The notes under the pieces are model-generated. The model saw only the letters and a program-made list of their open reading frames with translations, was not told the DNA's origin and did no database searches. The position numbers were made by a program, and so were the translations under genes. A stretch of 64,000 nt of DNA from Oscillospiraceae bacterium (lineage in GTDB: Bacteria; Bacillota; Clostridia; Oscillospirales; Ruminococcaceae): positions 18,861 to 82,860 of the forward strand of contig JAFLUG010000001.1 in the NCBI GenBank assembly GCA_022508885.1. The letters are read 5' to 3'. Below, one piece after another: positions 43,351 through 51,869 of the stretch (positions are counted from its first letter, which is position 1; each line of letters opens with the position of its first letter).

Positions 43351-43731
43351 ATGGGCAAGTTTGAAATCAAAAAGACCAAAAACGGCGGTTTTATGTTCAA
43401 TCTCAAGGCAGGAAACGGCGAGATCATCGCTACAAGCGAGACCTACAATTCGCTTGACGCCTGCAAAAACGGAATTAACAGCGTAGCGACAAACGCACCC
43501 GAGGCTCCGATAGAGGATCAGACCGTTGAAGGGTACGCCACCGAAAAGAACCCTAAGTTCGAGATATATGTGGACAAAAAGGGAGAATTCCGTTTCCGTC
43601 TTAAGGCTAAAAACGGTCAGATAATCGCGACGGGCGAGGGCTATAAGGCAAAGGCCGGCTGTAAAAACGGAATTGAAAGCATCAAGAAAAACGCTGTTGA
43701 CGCAAAGGTCGTTGAGGTTGAGGACAAATAA
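43351..43731 (+). CDS. YegP-like protein with two DUF1508 repeats
   Basis: A 126-residue protein made of two tandem DUF1508 units: GKFEIKKTKNGGFMFNLKAG...GEIIATSE (1-50) and PKFEIYVDKKGEFRFRLKAK...GQIIATGE (68-118), each ending in a helix with CKNGI. The fold is a small beta sheet plus helix; its role is unknown, though relatives are often stress-linked. A strong promoter and a terminator make it a single-gene unit, probably well expressed. Confidence 0.9.
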   Translation: MGKFEIKKTKNGGFMFNLKAGNGEIIATSETYNSLDACKNGINSVATNAPEAPIEDQTVEGYATEKNPKFEIYVDKKGEFRFRLKAKNGQIIATGEGYKAKAGCKNGIESIKKNAVDAKVVEVEDK

Positions 43732-43761
43732 CGTTCTATAGTAAACGGCAACAAAATAATC

Positions 43762-43792
43762 AAAACGCGCTCGGTTTTCCGAGCGCGTTTTT
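43762..43792. terminator. Bidirectional terminator between the DUF1508 gene and mutS2
   Basis: AAAACGCGCTCGG-TTTT-CCGAGCGCGTTTT, perfect 13-bp stem with A and T tails serving both convergent genes. Confidence 0.92.
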
Positions 43793-43799
43793 ACGTTAT

Positions 43800-46175
43800 T
43801 TATTTCAATTCGACTACTGTAACTCCCGCTTCGCCCTCGCCGTACTCACCGAGACGAAAGCTTTTTACGGCGGGGTTTCGGCGCAGGGCGGTATGAACAG
43901 CGGCTCGTAGAGCGCCCGTACCCTTTCCGTGAATAATAACTATCTGCGAAAGCCCCGACATAAGCGCGCCTGCGATAAAGCGCTCTACCTCGATAACGCC
44001 CTCGTCGCCCATTCTGCCGCGGATATCGAGTTCCATACCGCCGCGGCGGGTCATGTTGGACGAAGCGACCTTTTTAACTTTTCCGGCAGGCTGAGTCTGA
44101 ACGGGCTTTTTTTCTATCAGCCTGAGATTATTCGCGTTTGTTTTGACCTTCATAGAGCCTGTCTGAACATAGCAAACGCCGTTTATATTCGGAACAGTGA
44201 TAAGCGTGCCCTCTCTGTTTGTATCGAAAAGCTTTACCGTGTCGCCCTGTTTAAACGGGCGCGGCGGGATATATTTCTCCTCGCGGCGTTCTATAACGGG
44301 ATTAGCCTCGTCCTGCATTTTGTTGAGCGCGGAGTTTGCGCGGGACTTCGCGTCGGAAATTCCCTTTCGAAGAGCCTCTTTGTCCTTGATTTTTTTCAGC
44401 TCTTCAAGCTCGTTCAATAAAATATTCGACTGCGCGCGCGTCTGCTCTACAATGCTCAAGGCGCGCTGTCGTGCGTTTTCAAGCTCCTTTTCCTTCTGCG
44501 CCTCAAGCTCGGAGAGCTTTTGCTTAAGCTCGCTTTCGGTCATTTTTGCGTTTCGCTCGGACAGCTCCATGCTTGCCCTTAATTCCTCAAGCTCCTTTCG
44601 CGACTGCTCGAGCTTGTCAATGACCTCCTCAAACCGCTTATTTTCCGAGGTAACGAGATTTTCCGCGCGGTTTATCACATTTTTCGGCATACCGAGGCGC
44701 TGTGAAATGGCAAACGCGTTTGACTTTCCCGGAACGCCCACAATCAGCCTGTAAGTGGGCTTCAGGGTTTCCACGTCAAACTCGCAGCTTGCGTTTTCAA
44801 CGCCCTCCGTGTCAAGCGCGAACATCTTTACTTCCTGATAGTGAGTTGTCGCAAGCACCTTAGAGCCGCGGTCATTAAGCTCGGTGAGAATTGAAACTGC
44901 GAGCGCCGCTCCCTCTACGGGGTCGGTGCCGCTTCCCAATTCGTCGATAAGAACAAGCGATCTCTCGGTAGCGTTGTTTATAATTCCCACAACATTCGTC
45001 ATATGCGAAGAGAAGGTAGAAAGGCTTTGCTCGATGCTCTGCTCGTCGCCGATATCGACAAATATCCTGTCGAAAACGCCTATCACGCTTCCGTCGCCCG
45101 CGGGTATCATAAGTCCGCACGCCGCCATAAGCGAAAGCAGTCCTACGGTCTTTATCGAAACGGTTTTTCCGCCCGTGTTGGGGCCTGTTATGATAAGACA
45201 TCCGTATTTCTCGCCTATTTCGACCGAGATAGGAACAGCCGTATCGCGGTCAAGCAAAGGGTGACGCGCGCGGTTTAATATTACTTTCGGTTTGTCAACT
45301 ATTTCGGGAGTGACCGCCTTCATTTTCGCTCCGAGATTTGCTTTGGCGAAATGCAGCTCGAGTATCTGAGAGAGCCTGAAGTTTTCGGAGACAGCGTCGG
45401 CGTTTGTTCCTATTTCCTCGGATATTTCGCGCGTTATACGCTCGATCTCAGCCTGCTCGCGGTTTTTCAGAATGCGTATTTCGTTGTTTGCTTCTACCAC
45501 GCTCATCGGTTCGATAAAGAACGTCTGACCCGTTGCTGAGGTGTCGTGGACAAGTCCGGGAACGTCGTTCTTATGCTCCGATTTTACCGGAACGACATAC
45601 CGCCCGTCGCGCATGGTTACTACCGCGTCCTGCAAATATCCGCGCTGGGTCTTGTTTTTCAGCATTCCGTCGAGCTGTTCGCGTATCTGCTGACCCTGAC
45701 GGGTTATTCTTTTGCGTATCGACGCAAGCTCCGCGCTTGCGGTGTCTGCCATTTCCTCTTCGGAAAGTATACTGTCGGAGATGCGCTTTTCAAGCGCTTT
45801 TATCGGCGTAAGTCCGCAGAAATATTCCGACAGTGAGCAGTCGGTGTTTTCGCACTGCGAAAACCAATCGCACAGCATCTGCGTTTCTCTCAGCACCGCC
45901 GCCGTATCCATAAGCTCCTTAAAGCTGAGCATACTGCCCGCCGAGGCGCGTTTGAGCGCGTCGGAGATCTCGGGGACCTTGCGAAATCTCGGCGTGCCGA
46001 ATTTAGCCGACAGCGTAAACGCGTCGTCGGTTTTCCGCAGCTCGTTTTTTATGTCGTCAAACTCTCTGAGCGGCGACAGTTTAAGCGCCTTTTGACGGGC
46101 GTAGTCGCTTACGGTCTCATCTGCTAAAAGCTCTAAGATTTTGTCAAGCTCTAATTTTTTGTAGTATTTGTTCAT
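43800..46175 (-). CDS. mutS2: MutS2 endonuclease/ATPase
   Basis: MutS2 proteins act on recombination intermediates and, in Bacillus, on collided ribosomes. The 791 residues include the core and lever domain (1-300), ATPase with Walker A GPNTGGKT (331-338) and DELGSGTDPVEGAAL, a Glu/Lys-rich coiled coil (about 515-620), a KOW-like part and a C-terminal Smr nuclease domain (about 715-791) with LDIRGRMG and HGKGTGALR. No mismatch-recognition domain I is present, as expected. Family A repeat copy 2 begins about 20 bases upstream of its start. Confidence 0.95.
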   Translation of the reverse strand: MNKYYKKLELDKILELLADETVSDYARQKALKLSPLREFDDIKNELRKTDDAFTLSAKFGTPRFRKVPEISDALKRASAGSMLSFKELMDTAAVLRETQMLCDWFSQCENTDCSLSEYFCGLTPIKALEKRISDSILSEEEMADTASAELASIRKRITRQGQQIREQLDGMLKNKTQRGYLQDAVVTMRDGRYVVPVKSEHKNDVPGLVHDTSATGQTFFIEPMSVVEANNEIRILKNREQAEIERITREISEEIGTNADAVSENFRLSQILELHFAKANLGAKMKAVTPEIVDKPKVILNRARHPLLDRDTAVPISVEIGEKYGCLIITGPNTGGKTVSIKTVGLLSLMAACGLMIPAGDGSVIGVFDRIFVDIGDEQSIEQSLSTFSSHMTNVVGIINNATERSLVLIDELGSGTDPVEGAALAVSILTELNDRGSKVLATTHYQEVKMFALDTEGVENASCEFDVETLKPTYRLIVGVPGKSNAFAISQRLGMPKNVINRAENLVTSENKRFEEVIDKLEQSRKELEELRASMELSERNAKMTESELKQKLSELEAQKEKELENARQRALSIVEQTRAQSNILLNELEELKKIKDKEALRKGISDAKSRANSALNKMQDEANPVIERREEKYIPPRPFKQGDTVKLFDTNREGTLITVPNINGVCYVQTGSMKVKTNANNLRLIEKKPVQTQPAGKVKKVASSNMTRRGGMELDIRGRMGDEGVIEVERFIAGALMSGLSQIVIIHGKGTGALRAAVHTALRRNPAVKSFRLGEYGEGEAGVTVVELK

Positions 46176-46196
46176 AATTTCCTCTTATTTTAATTT

Positions 46197-46293
46197 GAAT
46201 TTCAAAATTCATGACTTGGCGTCAGCTTAGCTGACGCCAAGTCAGAACCGCAGAAATTTTTTCTTGTGAAAAAATTCCTGCTTTTTGAAATTC
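46197..46293. repeat. Family A structured intergenic repeat, copy 2
   Basis: Same ends as copy 1 (GAATTTCAAAA at 46197, TTTTGAAATTC to 46293). Hairpin 1 (46213-46243) has 15-bp perfect arms around one base; the linker AGAACCG is identical; hairpin 2 (46251-46280) has arms CAGAAATTTTTTC and GAAAAAATTCCTG. Compared with copy 1, paired bases changed together. The copy has the same orientation relative to the minus-strand gene just downstream (mutS2) as copy 1 has to fabG. Confidence 0.85.
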
Positions 46294-46320
46294 GCGCTCA
46301 ACCGATATGCGGCTATTTTT

Positions 46321-46365
46321 AGGCAATGCCGCAGGGTTGCCTTAAGTACTATATTCAATTATAAA
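46321..46365 (+). promoter_or_regulatory. Promoter of the D-lactate dehydrogenase gene with overlapping inverted repeat
   Basis: TTGCCT at 46337-46342, 17 bases, TATAAA at 46360-46365. AGGCAA at 46321-46326 is the reverse complement of the -35 box, making an inverted repeat over the -35 region. It does not match the Rex consensus. Confidence 0.6.
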
Positions 46366-46448
46366 TCCAAACGCCGTTTTTGTCAAGCATAATACCGCTC
46401 ATTCCGCAAAGAATAAACAAAACAATATTCTTTACGGGGGCAAAACCA

Positions 46449-47432
46449 ATGGGAAAAGAACAGATCGCGTTTTTTGACGCAAAGCCGTACGACCGCGAGT
46501 GGTTTGATAAATATAACACAGATTACGAGATAATTTACTATGAGGGCAGGCTTAAGCCCAGAAACGCAAAGCTTGCGGAAGGCTGTAAGGCTGTATGCGC
46601 GTTTGTAAACGATGAAATAAACGCTAAAACTATCGAGATTTTATCGGTGCATAATGTCGAGGTGATATTACTGCGCTGTGCCGGATACAATAATGTCGCA
46701 ATTGAGGAAGCTAAAAAGCGCGGGATTAAAGTGCTGCGCGTTCCTGATTATTCGCCCTACGCCGTAGCCGAACACACGATGGGGCTTATTCTCGCGCTCA
46801 ACAGAAAGATACCGCGCGCGTATATCCGCACCCGCGATTTTAATTTCAGTCTTACGGGGCTTACGGGCTTTGACCTTCACGGAAAAACCGCGGGAGTTAT
46901 CGGCACGGGAAAGATCGGCAGGGTCTTTATCGATATCTGCAAGGGCTTTGGGATGGAAATAATAGCGTTTGACCCGAAGCCCGCGGACATCGGCGGCGTG
47001 AGATATGTTTCCAAGGAGGAGCTTTTTAAGCGCTCGGATATTATTTCACTGCACTGTCCGCTTACTAAGGAAACGAATTATATGATAAATGACGAGGCGC
47101 TGAAGCTGATGAAGAAAAACGCGCTTATTGTAAATACCTCGCGCGGACGGCTTATCGACACCGAGGCATTGCTTATCGCGCTTAATGAAAAGAGGATAGG
47201 CGGCGCGGCGCTTGACGTTTACGAGGAGGAAAGCGGGCTGTTTTTCGAGGATAATTCGGACAGGATAGTAACGGACGAGGTAATTTCGCTTCTCGTTTCA
47301 CGTCCGAATGTAATTATAACATCGCATCAGGCGTTTCTGACAGAAGAAGCTCTTTCTAACATCGCGCAGATAACGCTTAAAAATTTTGACGATTTTCTTG
47401 CGGGAAACCCGCTTGAAAACGAAGTTAAATGA
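46449..47432 (+). CDS. ldhA: D-lactate dehydrogenase (D-2-hydroxyacid dehydrogenase family)
   Basis: Reduces pyruvate to D-lactate with NADH, regenerating NAD+ in fermentation. From the ATG at 46449 it is 327 residues. Key features: RCAGYNNVAIEEAK, the Rossmann loop GTGKIGR, catalytic Arg in NTSRGRLIDT, Glu in ALDVYEEE followed by GLFFED (an LdhA hallmark) and His in SHQAFLT. An in-frame ATG at 46380 would place the start only 15 bases from the -10 box and is less likely. A hairpin follows the gene at 47495. Confidence 0.9.
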   Translation: MGKEQIAFFDAKPYDREWFDKYNTDYEIIYYEGRLKPRNAKLAEGCKAVCAFVNDEINAKTIEILSVHNVEVILLRCAGYNNVAIEEAKKRGIKVLRVPDYSPYAVAEHTMGLILALNRKIPRAYIRTRDFNFSLTGLTGFDLHGKTAGVIGTGKIGRVFIDICKGFGMEIIAFDPKPADIGGVRYVSKEELFKRSDIISLHCPLTKETNYMINDEALKLMKKNALIVNTSRGRLIDTEALLIALNEKRIGGAALDVYEEESGLFFEDNSDRIVTDEVISLLVSRPNVIITSHQAFLTEEALSNIAQITLKNFDDFLAGNPLENEVK

Positions 47433-47494
47433 AGATATAGCTGACATAAAAGCTTCAAAACAACAAACGCTCGCAAAAAGGTTTTGATCAGCGT

Positions 47495-47528
47495 CAATGG
47501 AACCCCTTTTCTGAAAGGGGTTCCATTG
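47495..47528 (+). terminator. Long perfect hairpin after the lactate dehydrogenase gene
   Basis: CAATGGAACCCCTTT and its complement form a 15-bp perfect stem with loop TCTG. The tail is GTTTGTTC, so termination may be weak. The design (GGAACCCC..GGGGTTCC) is like family C hairpins, and the same AAAAGGTTTTGATC-type lead-in precedes it. Confidence 0.65.
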
Positions 47529-47597
47529 TTTGTTCTAAACTTAATTTCCTCCGAATAAGATTTAACAAATCGGACGAGTAAAAAGGAGGAAACAAAA

Positions 47598-48440
47598 ATG
47601 ATAACAGCTATGAAAATACCGCTTGCGTCGATCTCGAAGATCCGCATAGAAAAACCGCTTTCAAGCGTTGCGGAGATTCGGCTGCGCTCGGGCAGACCGG
47701 CGGTTTGCGTCGAAATATCGGGGAATATGACGGTATGCAGCGAGCCGTTTTCCGCTCGGGAAATTTCTGACGTTTTCGCGGAGATATGCGGATATTCCGT
47801 GTATTCTTACGAAAACGACATTGCTCGCGGATTTGTCACGATAAACGGCGGTCACCGCGTGGGGATTTGCGGAACGTGCGTTTATAAAAACGGAAAGATC
47901 GAGACTATACGGGATATTTCGGGACTTAATATCCGCGTAGCTCACGAGGTAAAGGGTTGCGCGAACGGACTTGTGGATATGCTGTTTTCGGACAAGCCGC
48001 GCTCACTTTTGCTGGGAGGAGTTCCAATGTCCGGCAAAACAACCGTTCTCAGAGACCTCGCGCGAAGACTTTCTGAGAGATTTCGCGTAGCCGTTATCGA
48101 CTCGCGCGGCGAGATATCCGCGACGATCAAAGGCACTCCGTCGTTTGACGTTGGTCTTAACACCGATGTTTTGTGCGGCTGTGACAAAACGGACGGAATA
48201 CTTATGGCTCTGCGGACTTTAAGCCCCGAAATAATAATCTGCGACGAGATAGGCGATGACGAAAGAGCAATAGAACAGTGCGCCTTTTGCGGAGCAAAGA
48301 TCATTGCCTCGGCGCACGCGGGCGATTTCGCGGAGCTTTCAAAGCGTCCCTCAACACAGGCTGTACTGCCGTATTTTGACGCCGCGGCAATAGTAAAAAA
48401 CCGCGGCACTATATCCGAAATACACGTTTTACGAGAGTAA
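47598..48440 (+). CDS. spoIIIAA: Stage III sporulation protein AA (ATPase)
   Basis: Cytoplasmic ATPase of the SpoIIIA-SpoIIQ channel between mother cell and forespore, related to secretion ATPases. The 280 residues have Walker A GVPMSGKT (141-148), Walker B-like IIICDEIGDD and the segment SSVAEIRLRSGRPAV typical of SpoIIIAA. AAGGAGGAAAC precedes the ATG. It is the first gene of an intact AA-AH operon, proof that the lineage has the core engulfment machinery. Confidence 0.95.
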   Translation: MITAMKIPLASISKIRIEKPLSSVAEIRLRSGRPAVCVEISGNMTVCSEPFSAREISDVFAEICGYSVYSYENDIARGFVTINGGHRVGICGTCVYKNGKIETIRDISGLNIRVAHEVKGCANGLVDMLFSDKPRSLLLGGVPMSGKTTVLRDLARRLSERFRVAVIDSRGEISATIKGTPSFDVGLNTDVLCGCDKTDGILMALRTLSPEIIICDEIGDDERAIEQCAFCGAKIIASAHAGDFAELSKRPSTQAVLPYFDAAAIVKNRGTISEIHVLRE

Positions 48441-48444
48441 TATT

Positions 48445-48921
48445 ATGAGAATAATTCTTGCGATATCTGCGTTTTTTATCTGCGCGTTTATCGGTTTTCA
48501 GAAAAGCCTCGGTCTTAAAAAACGCGCGGATTTTCTTGATGAAATTTCGGTCATGCTGGGTAATTTTCAAGCCGAGATAAAATTCGGAACTCCCGAATTG
48601 TCCGAGCTTATCTCAAGGGAGAGCGGAAGCTTCGCGAGGCTTGTTCAAAAGCATTTTTCCGAGCTTTCCGATATAAAAGCCGCGTGGGAAAAGGCTTGTG
48701 ACCAATTACCGGAAAACGCCGAGGAAACCGCGCTTTTGCGTGAGCTTTTAAACGCTGTTTCCAAAACAAACAGCGACGGCGCGGTAATGGCGCTTTCGCT
48801 GTATTCCGAAAAGTTTTCGCGGCTTTACAGGCAGGCTTATGACGAATTCGCTCAGAAGGGCAGGGCTTTAAGACAGATAGGCGCGCTTTGCGGCGCGGCC
48901 GCCGCGATATTGATAATCTGA
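48445..48921 (+). CDS. spoIIIAB: Stage III sporulation protein AB
   Basis: Membrane component of the SpoIIIA complex, with a GspF-like helical fold. The 158 residues start with a hydrophobic helix (IILAISAFFICAFIGFQ), a helical middle (FLDEISVMLGNFQAEIKFGT, ELSELI) and a C-terminal hydrophobic segment (GALCGAAAAILII). It begins four bases after spoIIIAA and the family pattern of paired Leu/Phe-rich helices is clear; length is slightly below the usual 170. Confidence 0.93.
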   Translation: MRIILAISAFFICAFIGFQKSLGLKKRADFLDEISVMLGNFQAEIKFGTPELSELISRESGSFARLVQKHFSELSDIKAAWEKACDQLPENAEETALLRELLNAVSKTNSDGAVMALSLYSEKFSRLYRQAYDEFAQKGRALRQIGALCGAAAAILII

Positions 48922-48950
48922 TCGGACATTATTACATAGAGGAATGAAAT

Positions 48951-49148
48951 ATGGAAATTGGTTTGTTGTTCAGAATAGCCGCGGTTGGGATAATCGTGGC
49001 TGTGCTGAATTTGATCCTGAAAAAGACCGACCATGACGAACAGGCGGTCATGCTTACCGTCGCGGGGATAATAATAGTGCTTCTCATGCTTATTCCCGAA
49101 ATAGAGGAGCTGTTTAATACAATACAGGACGTTTTCGGATTGTGGTGA
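48951..49148 (+). CDS. spoIIIAC: Stage III sporulation protein AC
   Basis: Small membrane protein of 65 residues with two helices (about 5-22 and 34-52) flanking a charged loop KKTDHDEQAVMLTV. The sequence pattern FRIAAVGIIVAVLNLILKKT is typical of SpoIIIAC. Its stop codon is directly followed by family B repeat copy 1. Confidence 0.93.
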   Translation: MEIGLLFRIAAVGIIVAVLNLILKKTDHDEQAVMLTVAGIIIVLLMLIPEIEELFNTIQDVFGLW

Positions 49149-49222
49149 CAGACTGCCGATAAACCCTCATTTGTGCCGTCACGACGGCGATTCCTGACAT
49201 CTGAGGGCTTTTAGACAGTCTG
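49149..49222. repeat. Family B structured repeat, copy 1
   Basis: Starts at the first base after the spoIIIAC stop. Outer inverted repeat CAGACTG (49149-49155) / CAGTCTG (49216-49222); second arms CCCTCA (49164-49169) / TGAGGG (49202-49207); inner hairpin GCCGTC-AC-GACGGC (49175-49188). Copy 2 at 60062-60166 keeps the outer arms but has a different inner hairpin. It lies inside the spoIIIA operon. Confidence 0.85.
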
Positions 49223-49241
49223 AAATGCAGGTTGGTACAAT

Positions 49242-49628
49242 ATGGAAATTTTACAGCTATGCGGCGTTGGTATCTTATCCGCGGTCATCTGCCTGATACT
49301 GCGGAAATTCAGCAGCGAGGCGGCGTTTTTTGTAAGCATTGCTTCGGCGGTGATTATTTTCGCGATGGTCATCTCAATGCTCGTTCCGACAATAAACGCC
49401 GTAAAAAGCCTTTCCGAGCAGGCGGGGATAGACCTCGAGCTTGTGGGGGTCTTGCTTAAGGCGCTCGCGGTGTGTTATATAACCGCGCTTTGCTCTGAGA
49501 TAGCAAAGGACGCGGGAGAGGGCTCTGCGGCGGTAAAGATAGAGCTTGGCGGAAGAGCTGCGATAGCGGCTGTTTCTCTGCCGGTATTTGTAAACCTCGC
49601 CAAGCTGGTCACGGGGCTTATCAGATAG
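49242..49628 (+). CDS. spoIIIAD: Stage III sporulation protein AD
   Basis: The 128-residue membrane protein has four hydrophobic segments, including LCGVGILSAVICLILRKF, FVSIASAVIIFAMVISMLV and ALAVCYITALCSEIAKDAGE, the last being a family hallmark. It shares a distant fold with SpoIIIAC. It is separated from spoIIIAC by the family B repeat, about 93 bases, unlike the usual tight spacing. Confidence 0.93.
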   Translation: MEILQLCGVGILSAVICLILRKFSSEAAFFVSIASAVIIFAMVISMLVPTINAVKSLSEQAGIDLELVGVLLKALAVCYITALCSEIAKDAGEGSAAVKIELGGRAAIAAVSLPVFVNLAKLVTGLIR

Positions 49629-49665
49629 TCCGGCCGGCGGGACAAGCCGCAGACAAAGATAATAT

Positions 49666-50799
49666 ATGGCAGTAAAAAACAACGGGTACAGTCAAATGAA
49701 AAAGATACTTATGATTTTTCTGCTGATGCTGTTCAGCGCGGTTTTATGCGCGGACGCTTACGCGGAAAGCGCGGATTATGCCGATCATATCGACGGTGAA
49801 ATATACGGCTCGATAACGGACGAAGCGCAGGATTTTCTTGATGAAAACGGAATTACTCCCGACAATAACGGCGCGGCGGGGCTGACGTTTACGGGAGTTC
49901 TGAAAAGCGTGTGGGATATGCTTGCGGAAAAGGCGATACAGCCGCTTAAGGTTCTGGGCGCGCTTTGCGGAGCTGTTTTACTCTGCGCGCTCGCAAACAG
50001 CGTTGCCCCGGACAATACTCTTAAAGGAGTTTTATCGGCGGTCGGGGCTCTGTGCGGAGCGGGGATATGCGCGTCGGCTATCGTCGGAGTGATCGACGAA
50101 GCGCTTGGAGTGTTAAGCGCTTCGGCAAATTTTATGCTTGTGTTTATTCCGTCGTTTGCGGGTATCGCCGCGGCGCTCGGTTATATCGGCACTGCTTCGG
50201 CGGTAAATTCCGCGGTAATAGCCGCCTCACAGCTTTTTTCGCAGATATGCGTAAATTTGCTTGCTCCGCTTTGCAGTACGATATTGGGGTTTTCGATAGC
50301 GGGCGCGGTACACCCCGAGTTGAAAATCGAAAAGGCCGGAGAGGTAATAAAAAAGTTTACGGTGTGGAGCTTGTCGCTTATCATGACCGTGTTTATGGGG
50401 GTTTTATCCGTACAGACGGCAGTTGTTTCATCGTCGGACGGAACGGCTATAAAGGCGGCGAAATTTCTTGTATCGCAGGGCGTTCCTTTCGTCGGCGGAA
50501 CGATCTCCGACGCCGTAGGTACAGTCGGAAGCGGGCTTGAGATACTGAAATCAGGGGTAGGAACCTATGGAATAGTCGCCGCCGCTGCTATGATCCTTCC
50601 GATGATATTAACGCTTGTCTGTTATCTTGCGGTGTTTTCAGCCGCACAGGCCGCAGCGGAAATGTTTGACTTAAAGCCGCTTGCTACGCTTGCGAAAAGC
50701 TGCGCGCAGATAATGTCGATAATACTTGCGGTATGCGCGTGCTTTTTGCTGTTAAACTTTATCTCAGTCACGCTGCTTTTGTCTATGACAAAACAGTGA
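49666..50799 (+). CDS. spoIIIAE: Stage III sporulation protein AE
   Basis: Large polytopic component of the mother cell-forespore channel. The 377 residues begin with a signal-like helix (KKILMIFLLMLFSAVLCADAYA), a short outer segment, then about seven membrane helices with the family stretches LKVLGALCGAVLLCALANS, FVGGTISDAVGTVGSG and PMILTLVCYLAVFSAAQA. The start could also be the ATG at 49696, which gives a cleaner signal peptide; neither start has a strong ribosome site. Confidence 0.92.
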   Translation: MAVKNNGYSQMKKILMIFLLMLFSAVLCADAYAESADYADHIDGEIYGSITDEAQDFLDENGITPDNNGAAGLTFTGVLKSVWDMLAEKAIQPLKVLGALCGAVLLCALANSVAPDNTLKGVLSAVGALCGAGICASAIVGVIDEALGVLSASANFMLVFIPSFAGIAAALGYIGTASAVNSAVIAASQLFSQICVNLLAPLCSTILGFSIAGAVHPELKIEKAGEVIKKFTVWSLSLIMTVFMGVLSVQTAVVSSSDGTAIKAAKFLVSQGVPFVGGTISDAVGTVGSGLEILKSGVGTYGIVAAAAMILPMILTLVCYLAVFSAAQAAAEMFDLKPLATLAKSCAQIMSIILAVCACFLLLNFISVTLLLSMTKQ

Positions 50800-50812
50800 A
50801 AAGGAAGGTAAA

Positions 50813-51280
50813 ATGCAGACTCTTTCAACGATATGTATAGCGGCGATAGCCGCGGCAATGTTTAAGATCCTTGTTCCCGAAAATAAATTTTCAAAGCAGA
50901 TCTCACTGCTTACAGCGGGAGTTTTCCTGCTTGTCGGGATAACCGCGTTTTCCGGCACGAAGCTCGATCTTGATATATCCGCGTTTGAGGAAGAAGCCGA
51001 GGGTAAGATCAACGACTTTTCCAGCGAGGTAAACGAGAGCCTGAGGGACGAGATATGTGAGAAAATGGAAGAAAAAGTAAGATATCTGCTTATGCAAAGC
51101 GAAATTTATCCCGAACAAATTCACGTTATTGTTAATATTTCAGGATTGTACGGCATAGATATTACTGAAATAAGGATAGTCCTTGAAGAGGGTGAGGCGG
51201 AGGAAACGGCAAAAACAGCCGAATCTCTTCTTAAAAACGAGCTTTCGGAGAATATAAAAATAACGGTTTTGACAAGGTGA
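50813..51280 (+). CDS. spoIIIAF: Stage III sporulation protein AF
   Basis: Bitopic protein of 155 residues with an N-terminal helix and a second hydrophobic segment (about 5-20 and 30-46), then an outer domain of ring-building-motif type containing RYLLMQSEIYPEQIHVIVNIS. It follows spoIIIAE by 13 bases. The last bases overlap the region upstream of spoIIIAG. Confidence 0.88.
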   Translation: MQTLSTICIAAIAAAMFKILVPENKFSKQISLLTAGVFLLVGITAFSGTKLDLDISAFEEEAEGKINDFSSEVNESLRDEICEKMEEKVRYLLMQSEIYPEQIHVIVNISGLYGIDITEIRIVLEEGEAEETAKTAESLLKNELSENIKITVLTR

Positions 51281-51285
51281 GGAAT

Positions 51286-51801
51286 ATGACGGCTTTCAGC
51301 GAACGTGTAAAATTGCTTCTTTCAAACGAAAAGGCAAGGAAGATCATCATAGTATTAGGGCTTGGGATAATGCTTCTGATCTTGTTGAGCAGCTTTTTCG
51401 GCGGCAGTACGAAAAACAACAGCTATTCTGCGGCGGAAAACTACGCGGTAGACTGTGCCGAGCTTGAGCGGCAGCTCGAAGAACGCCTGCGCGGGCTTAT
51501 TCTGCAAATCGACGGGGTAGGAAAAGTAAGCGTAATGATAACGATAGACATGACCGAGCGCGTTGTTTACGAAAAGAACAGCAGATCCGAAAACAACGAA
51601 CAAAAGCATTCGGAGGAAACGGAGGTGGTTCTCGCGGGAAGCGCTAAAGAGCCGCTTGAGGTCGGTAAAATAATGCCCGTTGTAAGAAGCGCCGCGGTCG
51701 TCTGTGAAGGCGCGGCAGATCCCGTTATCCGCGAGCGCGTCGCGAATATTGCCTCAAAGGCGCTTAATATAGGCATTTCCAAGGTCTATGTAGCATATTA
51801 G
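51286..51801 (+). CDS. spoIIIAG: Stage III sporulation protein AG
   Basis: Forms the large ring of the SpoIIIA-SpoIIQ channel in the intermembrane space. From the ATG at 51286 the protein is 171 residues: one membrane helix (about 22-40), a short linker, and the ring-building motif domain containing LEERLRGLILQIDGVGKVSV. GGTGAGG serves this ATG; an upstream GTG at 51277 would overlap the ribosome site. An imperfect hairpin follows the stop immediately. Confidence 0.9.
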   Translation: MTAFSERVKLLLSNEKARKIIIVLGLGIMLLILLSSFFGGSTKNNSYSAAENYAVDCAELERQLEERLRGLILQIDGVGKVSVMITIDMTERVVYEKNSRSENNEQKHSEETEVVLAGSAKEPLEVGKIMPVVRSAAVVCEGAADPVIRERVANIASKALNIGISKVYVAY

Positions 51802-51842
51802 AGCCTGTTATCCGTGCTTTTCGGGTAATATAAACAGACTCT
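51800..51842 (+). other. Imperfect palindrome spanning the spoIIIAG stop
   Basis: AGAGCCTGTTA pairs with the AACAGACTCT region (one mismatch) and encloses TTATCCG / CGGGTAA (one wobble). It overlaps the TAG stop codon. It lacks a U-run; possible mRNA processing or stability element between spoIIIAG and spoIIIAH. Confidence 0.5.
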
Positions 51843-51869
51843 ATTAAAATTAACTAAAGGAGATTATTT

